26,032 bases of DNA from the NCBI GenBank assembly GCA_018066825.1, contig JAGPVU010000176.1, forward strand, positions 1 to 26,032. Reading direction: 5' to 3'. The translations under genes were made by a program, and so were the position numbers. Source of the DNA: Cycloclasticus sp. (GTDB lineage: Bacteria > Pseudomonadota > Gammaproteobacteria > Methylococcales > Cycloclasticaceae). Shown here one piece after another: positions 7,610 through 13,135 of the stretch (its first letter is position 1; each line of letters begins with the position of its first letter). Under the pieces are notes generated by a model. The model had not been told where the DNA came from, searched no databases, and saw nothing but the letters and a program-made list of their open reading frames with translations.

Positions 7610-7637
7610 CTTGGGGCGCAGCCCCAAGTCTAGACTT
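7610..7637. other. Overlapping palindromes just before the replication gene
   Basis: CTTGGGGC (7610-7617) and GCCCCAAG (7621-7628) form a perfect 8-bp, GC-rich hairpin with loop GCA. AAGTCTAGACTT (7626-7637) is a perfect 12-bp palindrome that shares three bases with the hairpin arm. There is no T tract, so a simple terminator is unlikely. It stands in the 74-nt gap upstream of the HUH initiator gene and is a candidate nick-site/origin, packaging hairpin or attenuator. Confidence 0.6.
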
Positions 7638-7670
7638 GATTAACGGACACAACTCGACACAGGATGAAAA

Positions 7671-8504
7671 ATGGACACTTTATCGCAAGCTGAATCAATG
7701 GGTTTTTTAAACGAACGGCCACAAGGCATCTACACAAAAATTAAACTAACTTCATATACAAACGGGTTAGGCGAGTGCGTTTATACAAAGTTAAACACCG
7801 CTGATATCCGTAGAAAGAAGAACAAAAAGGAAAACGAAAATGATGACATCGAGCATGAAGAAACTTCGGAAGATACGCACATTGAATACTTGCCGAGTAT
7901 TGAAGATATCGACTTCGAGCGGGATAACAAAGAGCGTTCGTTACGTCGTGCAAGATCTACAGTTAGAAAGAAAATTATCGAAGGCGAGCTAGATCACCTA
8001 TTAACTCTCACTTATAAAGAAAATATGTGTGATGAAAAAAAGGGCTGGGCTGACTTCCAAAAATTCATTAGAAAACTTAGAAAGACTTACCCAAATGTAA
8101 AATGGGTTTGCGTAATGGAAAAGCAAAAACGCGGTGCTGTTCATTTCCATCTGGCGGTCCATGGTTTCTTTCAGGCTTCAACACTTCGCGGCATCTGGCT
8201 TGATGTTGTTTACGAAGGCAATATTGACATCGTAAGAAAAAAACATAATCAATCGCTGGTGGGCTTGGCTGGCTACCTTTCAAAATATCTATCGAAACAA
8301 AAAGATAACCTTGAACGTTTCGGAAAAATGTTTCGCAGTTCTCAAAATATCAAAATAACCGAATTACATTTTTATTTACCAGTTGATGTTTGGTTAGATT
8401 CTCGTATATCACGATTATTTTTAATGCTTCACGAACGGATTCTCACCCGTTGGGACTCGGGAAACATGGGTGCTTTCCATTCTAAATTTATTGCAAGCTA
8501 TTAA
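7671..8504 (+). CDS. HUH-type rolling-circle replication initiator (inovirus Rep)
   Basis: A 277-residue protein that nicks phage DNA to start rolling-circle replication. The HUH motif is His158-Phe159-His160 (VHFHLAVHG), preceded by the motif-1 strand HLLTLTYKEN. The catalytic tyrosine motif is GYLSKYLSK with Tyr202 and Tyr206 spaced four residues apart and interleaved with lysines. This YxxxY/K pattern is common in phage Rep proteins. The N-terminal 80 residues are charged and probably flexible. AGGATG sits seven bases before the ATG. The gene is followed closely by the small protein at 8572. No helicase domain is visible, so host Rep/UvrD is expected to unwind. Confidence 0.9.
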   Translation: MDTLSQAESMGFLNERPQGIYTKIKLTSYTNGLGECVYTKLNTADIRRKKNKKENENDDIEHEETSEDTHIEYLPSIEDIDFERDNKERSLRRARSTVRKKIIEGELDHLLTLTYKENMCDEKKGWADFQKFIRKLRKTYPNVKWVCVMEKQKRGAVHFHLAVHGFFQASTLRGIWLDVVYEGNIDIVRKKHNQSLVGLAGYLSKYLSKQKDNLERFGKMFRSSQNIKITELHFYLPVDVWLDSRISRLFLMLHERILTRWDSGNMGAFHSKFIASY

Positions 8505-8571
8505 TGTTCAGATCGTACATTAATCACGGATATAAACTTAAAACGATCACTCAAAAAAAAGGTACGAAAAA

Positions 8572-8826
8572 ATGAAATGTTATATCACTCACGCAAAAGC
8601 TGGACGATTCGACAACGACAAAGGTGAAGAAATAACTTACGCAAACGCGCATATTCTGCACCATGAATCGAAAGATGAAGATCTCGAAAAAGGACAAAAA
8701 ACTATAAAGTTAAAAACGACTGCGGGAGTTGTCCGCTCTTTAGGTGTCGTTCCTGCTTGGTACGACTGCGACATTATGCCCGGTGAAAAATCATCTGAGC
8801 TAGTCACAGCCGTTGCTGTCAAGTAG
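8572..8826 (+). CDS. Small phage protein at the ssDNA-binding (pV) position
   Basis: An 84-residue soluble protein (MKCYITHAKAGRFDNDKGEEITYANAHILHHE...) with alternating strands and charged turns, and no membrane segment. AAAGG is upstream of the start. In filamentous phages the gene directly after the replication initiator normally encodes the single-stranded DNA-binding protein that coats the genome before export. Length and beta-rich pattern fit, but I see no diagnostic motif, so the role comes from position. The next gene starts 9 nt downstream. Confidence 0.75.
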   Translation: MKCYITHAKAGRFDNDKGEEITYANAHILHHESKDEDLEKGQKTIKLKTTAGVVRSLGVVPAWYDCDIMPGEKSSELVTAVAVK

Positions 8827-8835
8827 GTTTTTTTC

Positions 8836-9087
8836 ATGGCCCAATGTATCCAATTAGATGCACAAGGAAGGATTGATTTAGTTAATCAATCTATCTCTGA
8901 CTGTACTGGTTATATCCTCATGGATGTTGTTGACTACACGAATTATCCAACACTCTCTGCTATTTTCGATATACCTATTACCAGTGATCTTCAGACAGTT
9001 TGGATGCTTGGGTTCGGATTACCTATGATTGTTTTTTTATCATCATGGGCACTAAATCAAGTTGTTACTTTCATTAACAGTAAGTAA
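8836..9087 (+). CDS. Single-pass membrane phage protein, likely minor coat/assembly
   Basis: An 83-residue protein with an N-terminal soluble part (about residues 1-52, with Cys4 and Cys23) and one hydrophobic helix, WMLGFGLPMIVFLSSWALNQVVTFI (about 56-80). It lies between the pV-position gene and the major coat gene, where inoviruses carry small virion-tip proteins (pVII/pIX equivalents) or coat variants. TAGG about nine bases upstream serves as Shine-Dalgarno. No signal peptidase site is evident. The exact role is unassigned. Confidence 0.75.
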   Translation: MAQCIQLDAQGRIDLVNQSISDCTGYILMDVVDYTNYPTLSAIFDIPITSDLQTVWMLGFGLPMIVFLSSWALNQVVTFINSK

Positions 9088-9116
9088 CAGTTTGTCGCTC
9101 ATTCTGAGCAAACCGC

Positions 9117-9133
9117 GCTAGACGGATTCTAGC
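9117..9133 (+). other. Small hairpin upstream of the coat gene
   Basis: GCTAGA (9117-9122) and TCTAGC (9128-9133) pair perfectly around CGGAT. It is not followed by a T tract and lies just before the coat protein ribosome-binding site. It could be an mRNA processing or stability element favouring high coat expression. Confidence 0.4.
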
Positions 9134-9155
9134 AAATGACATACGGGAGTATCTC

Positions 9156-9290
9156 ATGGACTTTACAGCACTCATAGCAGCAGTAGATGCTACAAGCGTT
9201 GTTTTGGCTTTAACCGCATTAGCAGCAATTAAAATATTGCCAGGCGTTGCACGTTGGGGTTACAACAAAGTTATCGGCTGGTTCCGATAA
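9156..9290 (+). CDS. Major coat protein (pVIII-like), 44 residues, no leader
   Basis: An open frame of 44 codons with a strong GGGAG Shine-Dalgarno seven bases before the ATG. Residues 1-14 (MDFTALIAAVDATS) are the mildly acidic, amphipathic N-terminus. Residues about 15-32 form the hydrophobic helix (VVLALTALAAIKILPGVA), and the C-terminus (RWGYNKVIGWFR) is basic and aromatic for contact with the DNA. This is the architecture of a mature filamentous phage coat subunit. There is no cleavable leader. The size and lack of leader match the Pf3 coat protein, which inserts with YidC without Sec. A strong terminator follows immediately, as expected for the most abundant transcript. Confidence 0.88.
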   Translation: MDFTALIAAVDATSVVLALTALAAIKILPGVARWGYNKVIGWFR

Positions 9291-9297
9291 ATGGATT

Positions 9298-9322
9298 GGG
9301 AGGGGTCAAACCCTCCCTTTTT
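9298..9322 (+). terminator. Rho-independent terminator after the coat gene
   Basis: GGGAGGG (9298-9304) and CCCTCCC (9311-9317) form a perfect 7-bp GC stem with loop GTCAAA, followed directly by five T residues. It separates high-level coat expression from the low-level adhesin/assembly genes, as the central terminator does in Ff phages. Confidence 0.93.
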
Positions 9323-9344
9323 CTAATTAGAATTCAATTAAATT

Positions 9345-9419
9345 ATGATTTGGCTAATACTATTCTTCGTATCAGGTTTACTTTGTTCTTATGCCGCGAT
9401 AACAGGCTTTAGTTCATGA
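9345..9419 (+). CDS. 24-residue hydrophobic microprotein coupled to the adhesin gene
   Basis: ATG at 9345 to TGA at 9417-9419 encodes MIWLILFFVSGLLCSYAAIT then GFSS. The stop overlaps the ATG of the pIII-like gene as ATGA, the usual signature of translational coupling. Almost the whole peptide is a membrane helix. Size and nature resemble Ff pVII/pIX, which are about 32-33 residues and cap the virion end. There is no clear Shine-Dalgarno, which weakens the case. The tight overlap and uninterrupted hydrophobicity support it. Confidence 0.5.
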   Translation: MIWLILFFVSGLLCSYAAITGFSS

Positions 9420-10741
9420 AATCTATATTTTACTTAATATTGATTTTCACAAGTTTCAATGTTTTTTCAGATACTACTAATCGGTATTTTCAAACTATTG
9501 GACAAGCATCAACCGCTTGTGAATCCCAAGCCTCCGCTTACTTGGCTTCTGGCAACTATTGGCAGGCTTATTGTTCACAGCAAAATTCCCTTTTCGAGCT
9601 ATATTCAGAACTAAAGGGCGGAAGTGCCCACGCTCATGATCTATTCGTAACTCCTTGCGCTTCTGGCTATACATCGATTGATGCTGGTACAGGTGAATGT
9701 TCATTGCCTCCACCACTTCCAACTGATGCTGAATGTCTTGCTCGTGATACCGTTATTCACAGAACCACTTCAACTGTCGAAAGTCCCAGCATGGATGAAA
9801 CAGTAGAAAAAAACGGATGTTCTTACACGTATGGTCATAAGACACCAAGCAATGCCTATGCAAATTGTATTGTTGCAGTAGATGGAACTACGCTTATTTG
9901 TGATGCAACGTTTGTTCCTACTGGTGCGACAACTGCAACCGACACTCCAGAGGGTGACACTAATCAAACTGGCTCTACTGATATACCGCCCACCAAAAGT
10001 ACTTCAGCATCAACCAACCCGCCTGTAACTCAAAACGATACGCCATCAACAGGCGACACAACAACTACTCAAGATCAAACGGATACTACTACCTATAGCG
10101 ATTCTGTCACTGTTACTAATGGCAACACCTCAATAACTGTAGAAAAAATATCAGGTGGTGATGTAACCAAAACCACGACAACAACCACGGTAGATAATGC
10201 GGATGGCTCAACTTCTGTTACAACTGACACGACATTCACTCAAACAACAATTAATAAAATTGATACAACGATCAATTACATCCAAGCGGCTGCAATAACT
10301 TCTTCAAGTTCGACTCCTTCAACATCATCAAGCACATCATCAACTACAACGACTGGAACTGACGGTTCATCGACAACAACTACAACAGGCGAAAACGGCG
10401 CTGGTGAAAGGGGCGAGGGGGACGGTGATGAATTCGGCGACTTTAACGGTGGCGAACATGGCGAGCTATACACCAAAGATGATACGTTAACTTTCGATAG
10501 TGTTCTCGGTGACTTCACAACCTCCATCAATAATTCGGCTGTAGTAAGTTCGGCTTCAAATTTCTTTACGGTTTCAATAAGTGGTTCCTGTCCAGTTTGG
10601 TCAACTCCTGCTGTTTGGGTTTTTCCCTCGATCAATATTGATGCTCAGTGTTCACCAATGATGAATAACATCTGGCCTTACATTGCCGCTATTTTATTGG
10701 TTACAGCTTCTTTTGTCGCTTTCCGATGGGCTTTTCTATGA
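9416..10741 (+). CDS. pIII-like attachment protein, Thr/Ser-rich
   Basis: A 441-residue exported protein. Residues 1-18 are a signal peptide (MKSIFYLILIFTSFNVFS, then DT). An N-terminal domain of about 150 residues contains several cysteines (CESQAS, YCSQQ, CASGY, GECSL, DAECLARD), presumably disulfide-bonded. Residues about 165-345 are very rich in threonine, serine, aspartate and glycine (long TTTTT/SSST runs and a GENGAGERGEGDGDEFGDFNGGEHGE-type acidic-glycine stretch). These act as a flexible linker like the glycine linkers of Ff pIII. The C-terminal domain has a Cys pair (SGSCPVW, DAQCSPMM) and a final membrane helix (PYIAAILLVTASFVAFRWAFL). This suits the tip protein that binds a pilus or receptor and TolA. 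The receptor is unknown. Confidence 0.88.
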   Translation: MKSIFYLILIFTSFNVFSDTTNRYFQTIGQASTACESQASAYLASGNYWQAYCSQQNSLFELYSELKGGSAHAHDLFVTPCASGYTSIDAGTGECSLPPPLPTDAECLARDTVIHRTTSTVESPSMDETVEKNGCSYTYGHKTPSNAYANCIVAVDGTTLICDATFVPTGATTATDTPEGDTNQTGSTDIPPTKSTSASTNPPVTQNDTPSTGDTTTTQDQTDTTTYSDSVTVTNGNTSITVEKISGGDVTKTTTTTTVDNADGSTSVTTDTTFTQTTINKIDTTINYIQAAAITSSSSTPSTSSSTSSTTTTGTDGSSTTTTTGENGAGERGEGDGDEFGDFNGGEHGELYTKDDTLTFDSVLGDFTTSINNSAVVSSASNFFTVSISGSCPVWSTPAVWVFPSINIDAQCSPMMNNIWPYIAAILLVTASFVAFRWAFL

Positions 10742-10750
10742 GGTACTTAA

Positions 10751-11065
10751 ATGTTTGATTGGTTCAAAGATGCTTATAACGATCTCATCCAGTGGTTTAA
10801 AGATATTTTCAATGCTGTTGTCGATTTCTTTACGGAACTACCGATAAAAATACTTGATGGGTTATTGAGTGCTATATCTTCAGCTATTAATTCGATTCCG
10901 GTACCTGATTTTCTACAAAATGGTTTATCAACGTTAATCAATGGCATTGACCCGTCAGTACTTTATTTTCTAGATCAATCAAATTTTCCTGAATGTTTAG
11001 CAATCCTTGGCGCTGGTTTATCATTTCGATTGAGTCGCAAATTATTTACTTTGGGGCAATGGTAA
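10751..11065 (+). CDS. pVI-like minor coat protein (DUF2523-type)
   Basis: A 104-residue protein that lies between the adhesin and Zot, the pVI position. It opens with aromatic amphipathic segments (MFDWFKDAYNDLIQWFKDIFNAVVDFF) and a hydrophobic middle, then ends FPECLAILGAGLSFRLSRKLFTLGQW with a basic tail. This pattern is typical of DUF2523/pVI proteins that anchor the adhesin at the virion tip. The Shine-Dalgarno GAGG overlaps the stop codon of the adhesin gene. Its own stop is one base before the zot ATG, so the three genes are translationally linked. Confidence 0.83.
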   Translation: MFDWFKDAYNDLIQWFKDIFNAVVDFFTELPIKILDGLLSAISSAINSIPVPDFLQNGLSTLINGIDPSVLYFLDQSNFPECLAILGAGLSFRLSRKLFTLGQW

Positions 11066-11066
11066 A

Positions 11067-12209
11067 ATGATTATATTCCATGAGGGTTTACCTAGATCAG
11101 GTAAAAGCTACGAATGTTTAGTCAAACAGATCATTCCAGCTTTAAAAAAGGGGCGTAAAGTTTTTGCTTATGTCGAGGGCTTGAATCATCAAAAAATAGC
11201 TGAACTCTGCGATATTACATTAGAACAATGTCAAAGGCTGTTGACTCAAATTACTACCGATCAAGTACCAGAGATATATAAATACATCGAAAATGATTCA
11301 TTGATCGTCATTGATGAATTGCAGGATTTTTTCCCATCAGGCCGACAAAAACTAAGTGATGGAATAACTAAATTTGTAACTCAGCACGGGCACGATGGTC
11401 AAGATATCGTCGGAATGGGTCAAAACCTCTTAGATTGTCATAACCTTTGGAAAAGACGAGTCCAACGAAAAATCATATTTACCAAGCTCGATATGCTTGG
11501 CGCTGATAATTGTTACAGTTGGGAGATGTACAGCGGAAAAGCCACTAACAAAGATATCAAATTTGTAAAGATCAGCACGGGTACAGAAAAATATGATCCG
11601 CAATATTTCGGTTCATATAAAAGCCATACAGACGAAACAATGAATGTCGATAATTTACGTGATGATCGAGCAAATATTTTTAAAACAAAAATGTTCAGAT
11701 ATGGCTTGCCAGCGGTATTTCTAGTAGGTTTCTTTGCTGTTAGCCATCTAATCAGTTTCTTCCAAACTCCACTAAATGCAGCTGAAAAGGAAAAAAATGT
11801 CATATCTTCAACGAGCAGCGGAGCGCCTAGTACGAGGGCTCATAGTAACCGTGATAATACGCAAGTTCAGTCAAATGATGCGCGTATGGCGATCAAAGAG
11901 GCCAAACAAGAGATAATAGGCCACGATCAAACAACCGATTATATTGAAACGTTAGCTAAAAACTACAGGTTAAGACTTGGCGGTTATATCGAATCCAACA
12001 CAAAAAAAATGGGTTTTGTACAATTCTTTGATAATTCTCTAAGACAAAAAGAACTTTTTACTTTCATTGAAATGGAGTCATTAGGATGGACAATAGAAAA
12101 CACAATAGCTGGAGTTGTTGCCACCAAAAAAGAAACAAAACTTCTGATTCGTGCATGGCCTTTGGAATCATTCGGAAAAGTTTCAAACTTCGTATCGGCT
12201 CAGCTATAA
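11067..12209 (+). CDS. zot: Zot-family phage assembly ATPase (pI-like)
   Basis: A 380-residue inner-membrane ATPase that drives extrusion of the filament. Walker A is GLPRSGKS (residues 7-14), and Walker B is SLIVIDELQDFF with Asp83-Glu84. The cytoplasmic ATPase domain covers about residues 1-205. A single membrane helix (YGLPAVFLVGFFAVSHLISFF, about 210-230) follows, then a periplasmic domain with low-complexity Ser/Asn residues and a folded C-terminus. This is the normal Zot/pI layout. In the Vibrio phage CTXphi the released C-terminal fragment is a toxin; nothing here shows that activity. No partner secretin (pIV) gene follows, so a host secretin is expected to form the outer-membrane channel. 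Confidence 0.92.
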   Translation: MIIFHEGLPRSGKSYECLVKQIIPALKKGRKVFAYVEGLNHQKIAELCDITLEQCQRLLTQITTDQVPEIYKYIENDSLIVIDELQDFFPSGRQKLSDGITKFVTQHGHDGQDIVGMGQNLLDCHNLWKRRVQRKIIFTKLDMLGADNCYSWEMYSGKATNKDIKFVKISTGTEKYDPQYFGSYKSHTDETMNVDNLRDDRANIFKTKMFRYGLPAVFLVGFFAVSHLISFFQTPLNAAEKEKNVISSTSSGAPSTRAHSNRDNTQVQSNDARMAIKEAKQEIIGHDQTTDYIETLAKNYRLRLGGYIESNTKKMGFVQFFDNSLRQKELFTFIEMESLGWTIENTIAGVVATKKETKLLIRAWPLESFGKVSNFVSAQL

Positions 12210-12245
12210 AAGCCAGCACGAGGTACGAGTCTGCCTTTTATAGCT
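12202..12245. terminator. Long hairpin at the end of zot, probable bidirectional terminator
   Basis: AGCTATAAAAG (12202-12212) and CTTTTATAGCT (12235-12245) are perfect 11-bp inverted repeats. A further CAG/CTG pairing lies inside after one mismatch. The left arm contains the zot stop codon. T runs are short, so termination may be weak. It sits between convergent units (zot and the minus-strand regulator) and could alternatively be the phage packaging signal or minus-strand origin. Confidence 0.65.
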
Positions 12246-12370
12246 GTTTCGATCAATAATAATACTTACCATTCATATTACGTTTCCAATCACTTCATAT
12301 GTTGCTGAGCATAGCGAAGAATAGCGTAAGCGATACTTTATGTGAGCCCTTAGCGAACTAAAACGAACAG

Positions 12371-12742
12371 TTATTTATAGTCACTGATTTTTATTACTTT
12401 ACATTTCTCTGTGTCGTTCAAATTAGCAACACTCATTTTTAGCCGCTTTAGATCTTTTTTTAGAAACTCAATTGTCATTTTGTAGTACTTTACTGCTCGA
12501 ATGTGTCCAGCTTGTACGGGTTCGTTTTCGGGGGTGTAGAGTCGTTGATCGTGAAAGAAAAAACCTTTCCACTCATTGCCGAGGTGTGAAAGGTCTTTGT
12601 TCAGTAATTGTAAAAGTTTTACAACTGAGATGGGCGGCTTGTTTGTTGCCTCCCAGTTTTTGACGGTGTTAATAGTAACTTCTAAATAATCGGCTAATCC
12701 TTTGCGCGTAAAGCGTTTGCGATACAGTAGCTCAAAATCCAT
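12371..12742 (-). CDS. Second phage regulator, HTH plus DUF3653-like domain
   Basis: A 123-residue protein. Residues about 1-45 are a helix-turn-helix (FTRKGLADYLEVTINTVKNWEATNKPP). Next comes EWKGFFFHDQRLYTPENEPVQAGHIRAVKYY, which matches the W-x-GF...L-x-(S/T)PE pattern I associate with DUF3653 proteins of filamentous phages. A lysine-rich helical tail ends the protein. A perfect 7-bp dyad (12748-12767) lies just upstream of the start and may be its operator. In the prophage it is the last gene before the right dif site and reads from the host side inward. In the circular phage it would sit 16 nt downstream of the extended repressor frame, so the two regulators would form an operon there. 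Confidence 0.82.
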   Translation of the reverse strand: MDFELLYRKRFTRKGLADYLEVTINTVKNWEATNKPPISVVKLLQLLNKDLSHLGNEWKGFFFHDQRLYTPENEPVQAGHIRAVKYYKMTIEFLKKDLKRLKMSVANLNDTEKCKVIKISDYK

Positions 12743-12747
12743 TTGAT

Positions 12748-12767
12748 GCTCATTTTTATTAATGAGC
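12748..12767. promoter_or_regulatory. Inverted repeat upstream of the second regulator
   Basis: GCTCATT (12748-12754) and AATGAGC (12761-12767) are a perfect dyad with a 6-nt AT spacer, five bases from the regulator start codon. It contains the predicted stop codon (12759-12761) of the repressor as read in the circular phage. It could be an autoregulatory operator or an RNA hairpin affecting translation. Confidence 0.45.
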
Positions 12768-12798
12768 CTTAAGCATAGCTGAATTATTAAAACCTGCT

Positions 12799-12826
12799 AT
12801 TTTACATAATATACATTATACGCATA
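12799..12826 (-). other. Right dif site, likely the functional chromosomal dif
   Basis: Plus-strand reading: XerD arm ATTTTACATAA (12799-12809), one mismatch from E. coli. Centre TATACA (12810-12815), identical. XerC arm TTATACGCATA (12816-12826), 8 of 11 matching the E. coli arm. Orientation is the same as the left site. The XerC half is on the host side and the XerD half on the phage side. It is the only one of the two sites with both arms recognisable, so it probably serves chromosome dimer resolution in the lysogen. The unintegrated host dif would combine the left XerD arm with this XerC arm. Confidence 0.88.
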
Positions 12827-13090
12827 AGCGGATAAGCGAGTATTTAGTAGGAAAAGGCCTGCAACCCACTTTAAGAATTATTAGGGAAAGTTTTGTCTAA
12901 CGAAAAAAGCATGTAGATGGGCTCTTACACGACGCACCTATTTTATAATCCCGATAAACCGTGCTGAACATAATGCGAGCACATTAGGCTTTATGCTCCA
13001 TTATGCGTGTAACTGTAGAGATTCTAAAAATAAAAGAACAAATTGTTTCGATTTATTAATGCCGTATCGGTGAAAAAAATAACAATTATT
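12827..13090. other. Non-coding stretch between dif and the metal pump operon
   Basis: No convincing gene on either strand. The one structured element I see is an imperfect hairpin. CATAAT (12969-12974) pairs with ATTATG (13000-13005), and GAGCA (12977-12981) pairs with TGCTC (12994-12998), with a 12-nt loop. The right arm continues as TTATGCG, which copies the inner part of a XerC arm. There is no adjacent T tract. Confidence 0.55.
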
Positions 13091-13135
13091 AACGACCTTT
13101 GTTGTTCAATAATTTAGGCAACAAAGGTAATCGTT
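13073..13135 (-). terminator. Terminator of the metal efflux operon
   Basis: CCTTTGTTG (13096-13104) and CAACAAAGG (13119-13127) pair perfectly. AACGA (13091-13095) and TCGTT (13131-13135) extend the stem across a TAA bulge and overlap the RND stop codon. On the minus strand an AT-rich run ending in seven T residues (plus-strand A tract 13073-13079) follows after about 11 bases. Confidence 0.75.

Larger units (their letters stand above)
6880..12826 (+). mobile_element. Filamentous phage (inovirus) prophage integrated at dif
   Basis: A compact module between two directly oriented dif-like sites. The distance between equivalent bases is 5,919 bp, which would be the length of the circular phage genome. 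Gene order follows filamentous phages: repressor (minus strand), small early gene, HUH replication protein, small protein at the ssDNA-binding position, small membrane proteins, 44-residue coat protein, terminator, large Thr/Ser-rich pIII-like protein, pVI-like protein, Zot (pI) ATPase, then a second minus-strand regulator. No integrase and no pIV secretin gene are present. This fits phages that use host XerC/XerD to integrate and a host secretin to exit. All reading frames are intact, so the prophage may be active. Confidence 0.93.

Noticed and set aside
9117..9133. Hairpin before the coat gene as a terminator
   Set aside because: There is no T tract, and it would block expression of the coat gene from upstream promoters.
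10276..10635. 119-codon open frame on the minus strand inside the phage adhesin gene
   Set aside because: It is rich in V, P and S because it mirrors the Thr/Ser-repeat region of the sense gene. It has no plausible ribosome site.
11067..12209. Zot as an enterotoxin
   Set aside because: All filamentous phages of this type need a Zot/pI ATPase for assembly, and no toxin cassette (ctxAB-like) is present.
12209..12371. A secretin (pIV) gene after zot
   Set aside because: The gap is only about 160 nt and has no suitable frame. The phage must use a host secretin.
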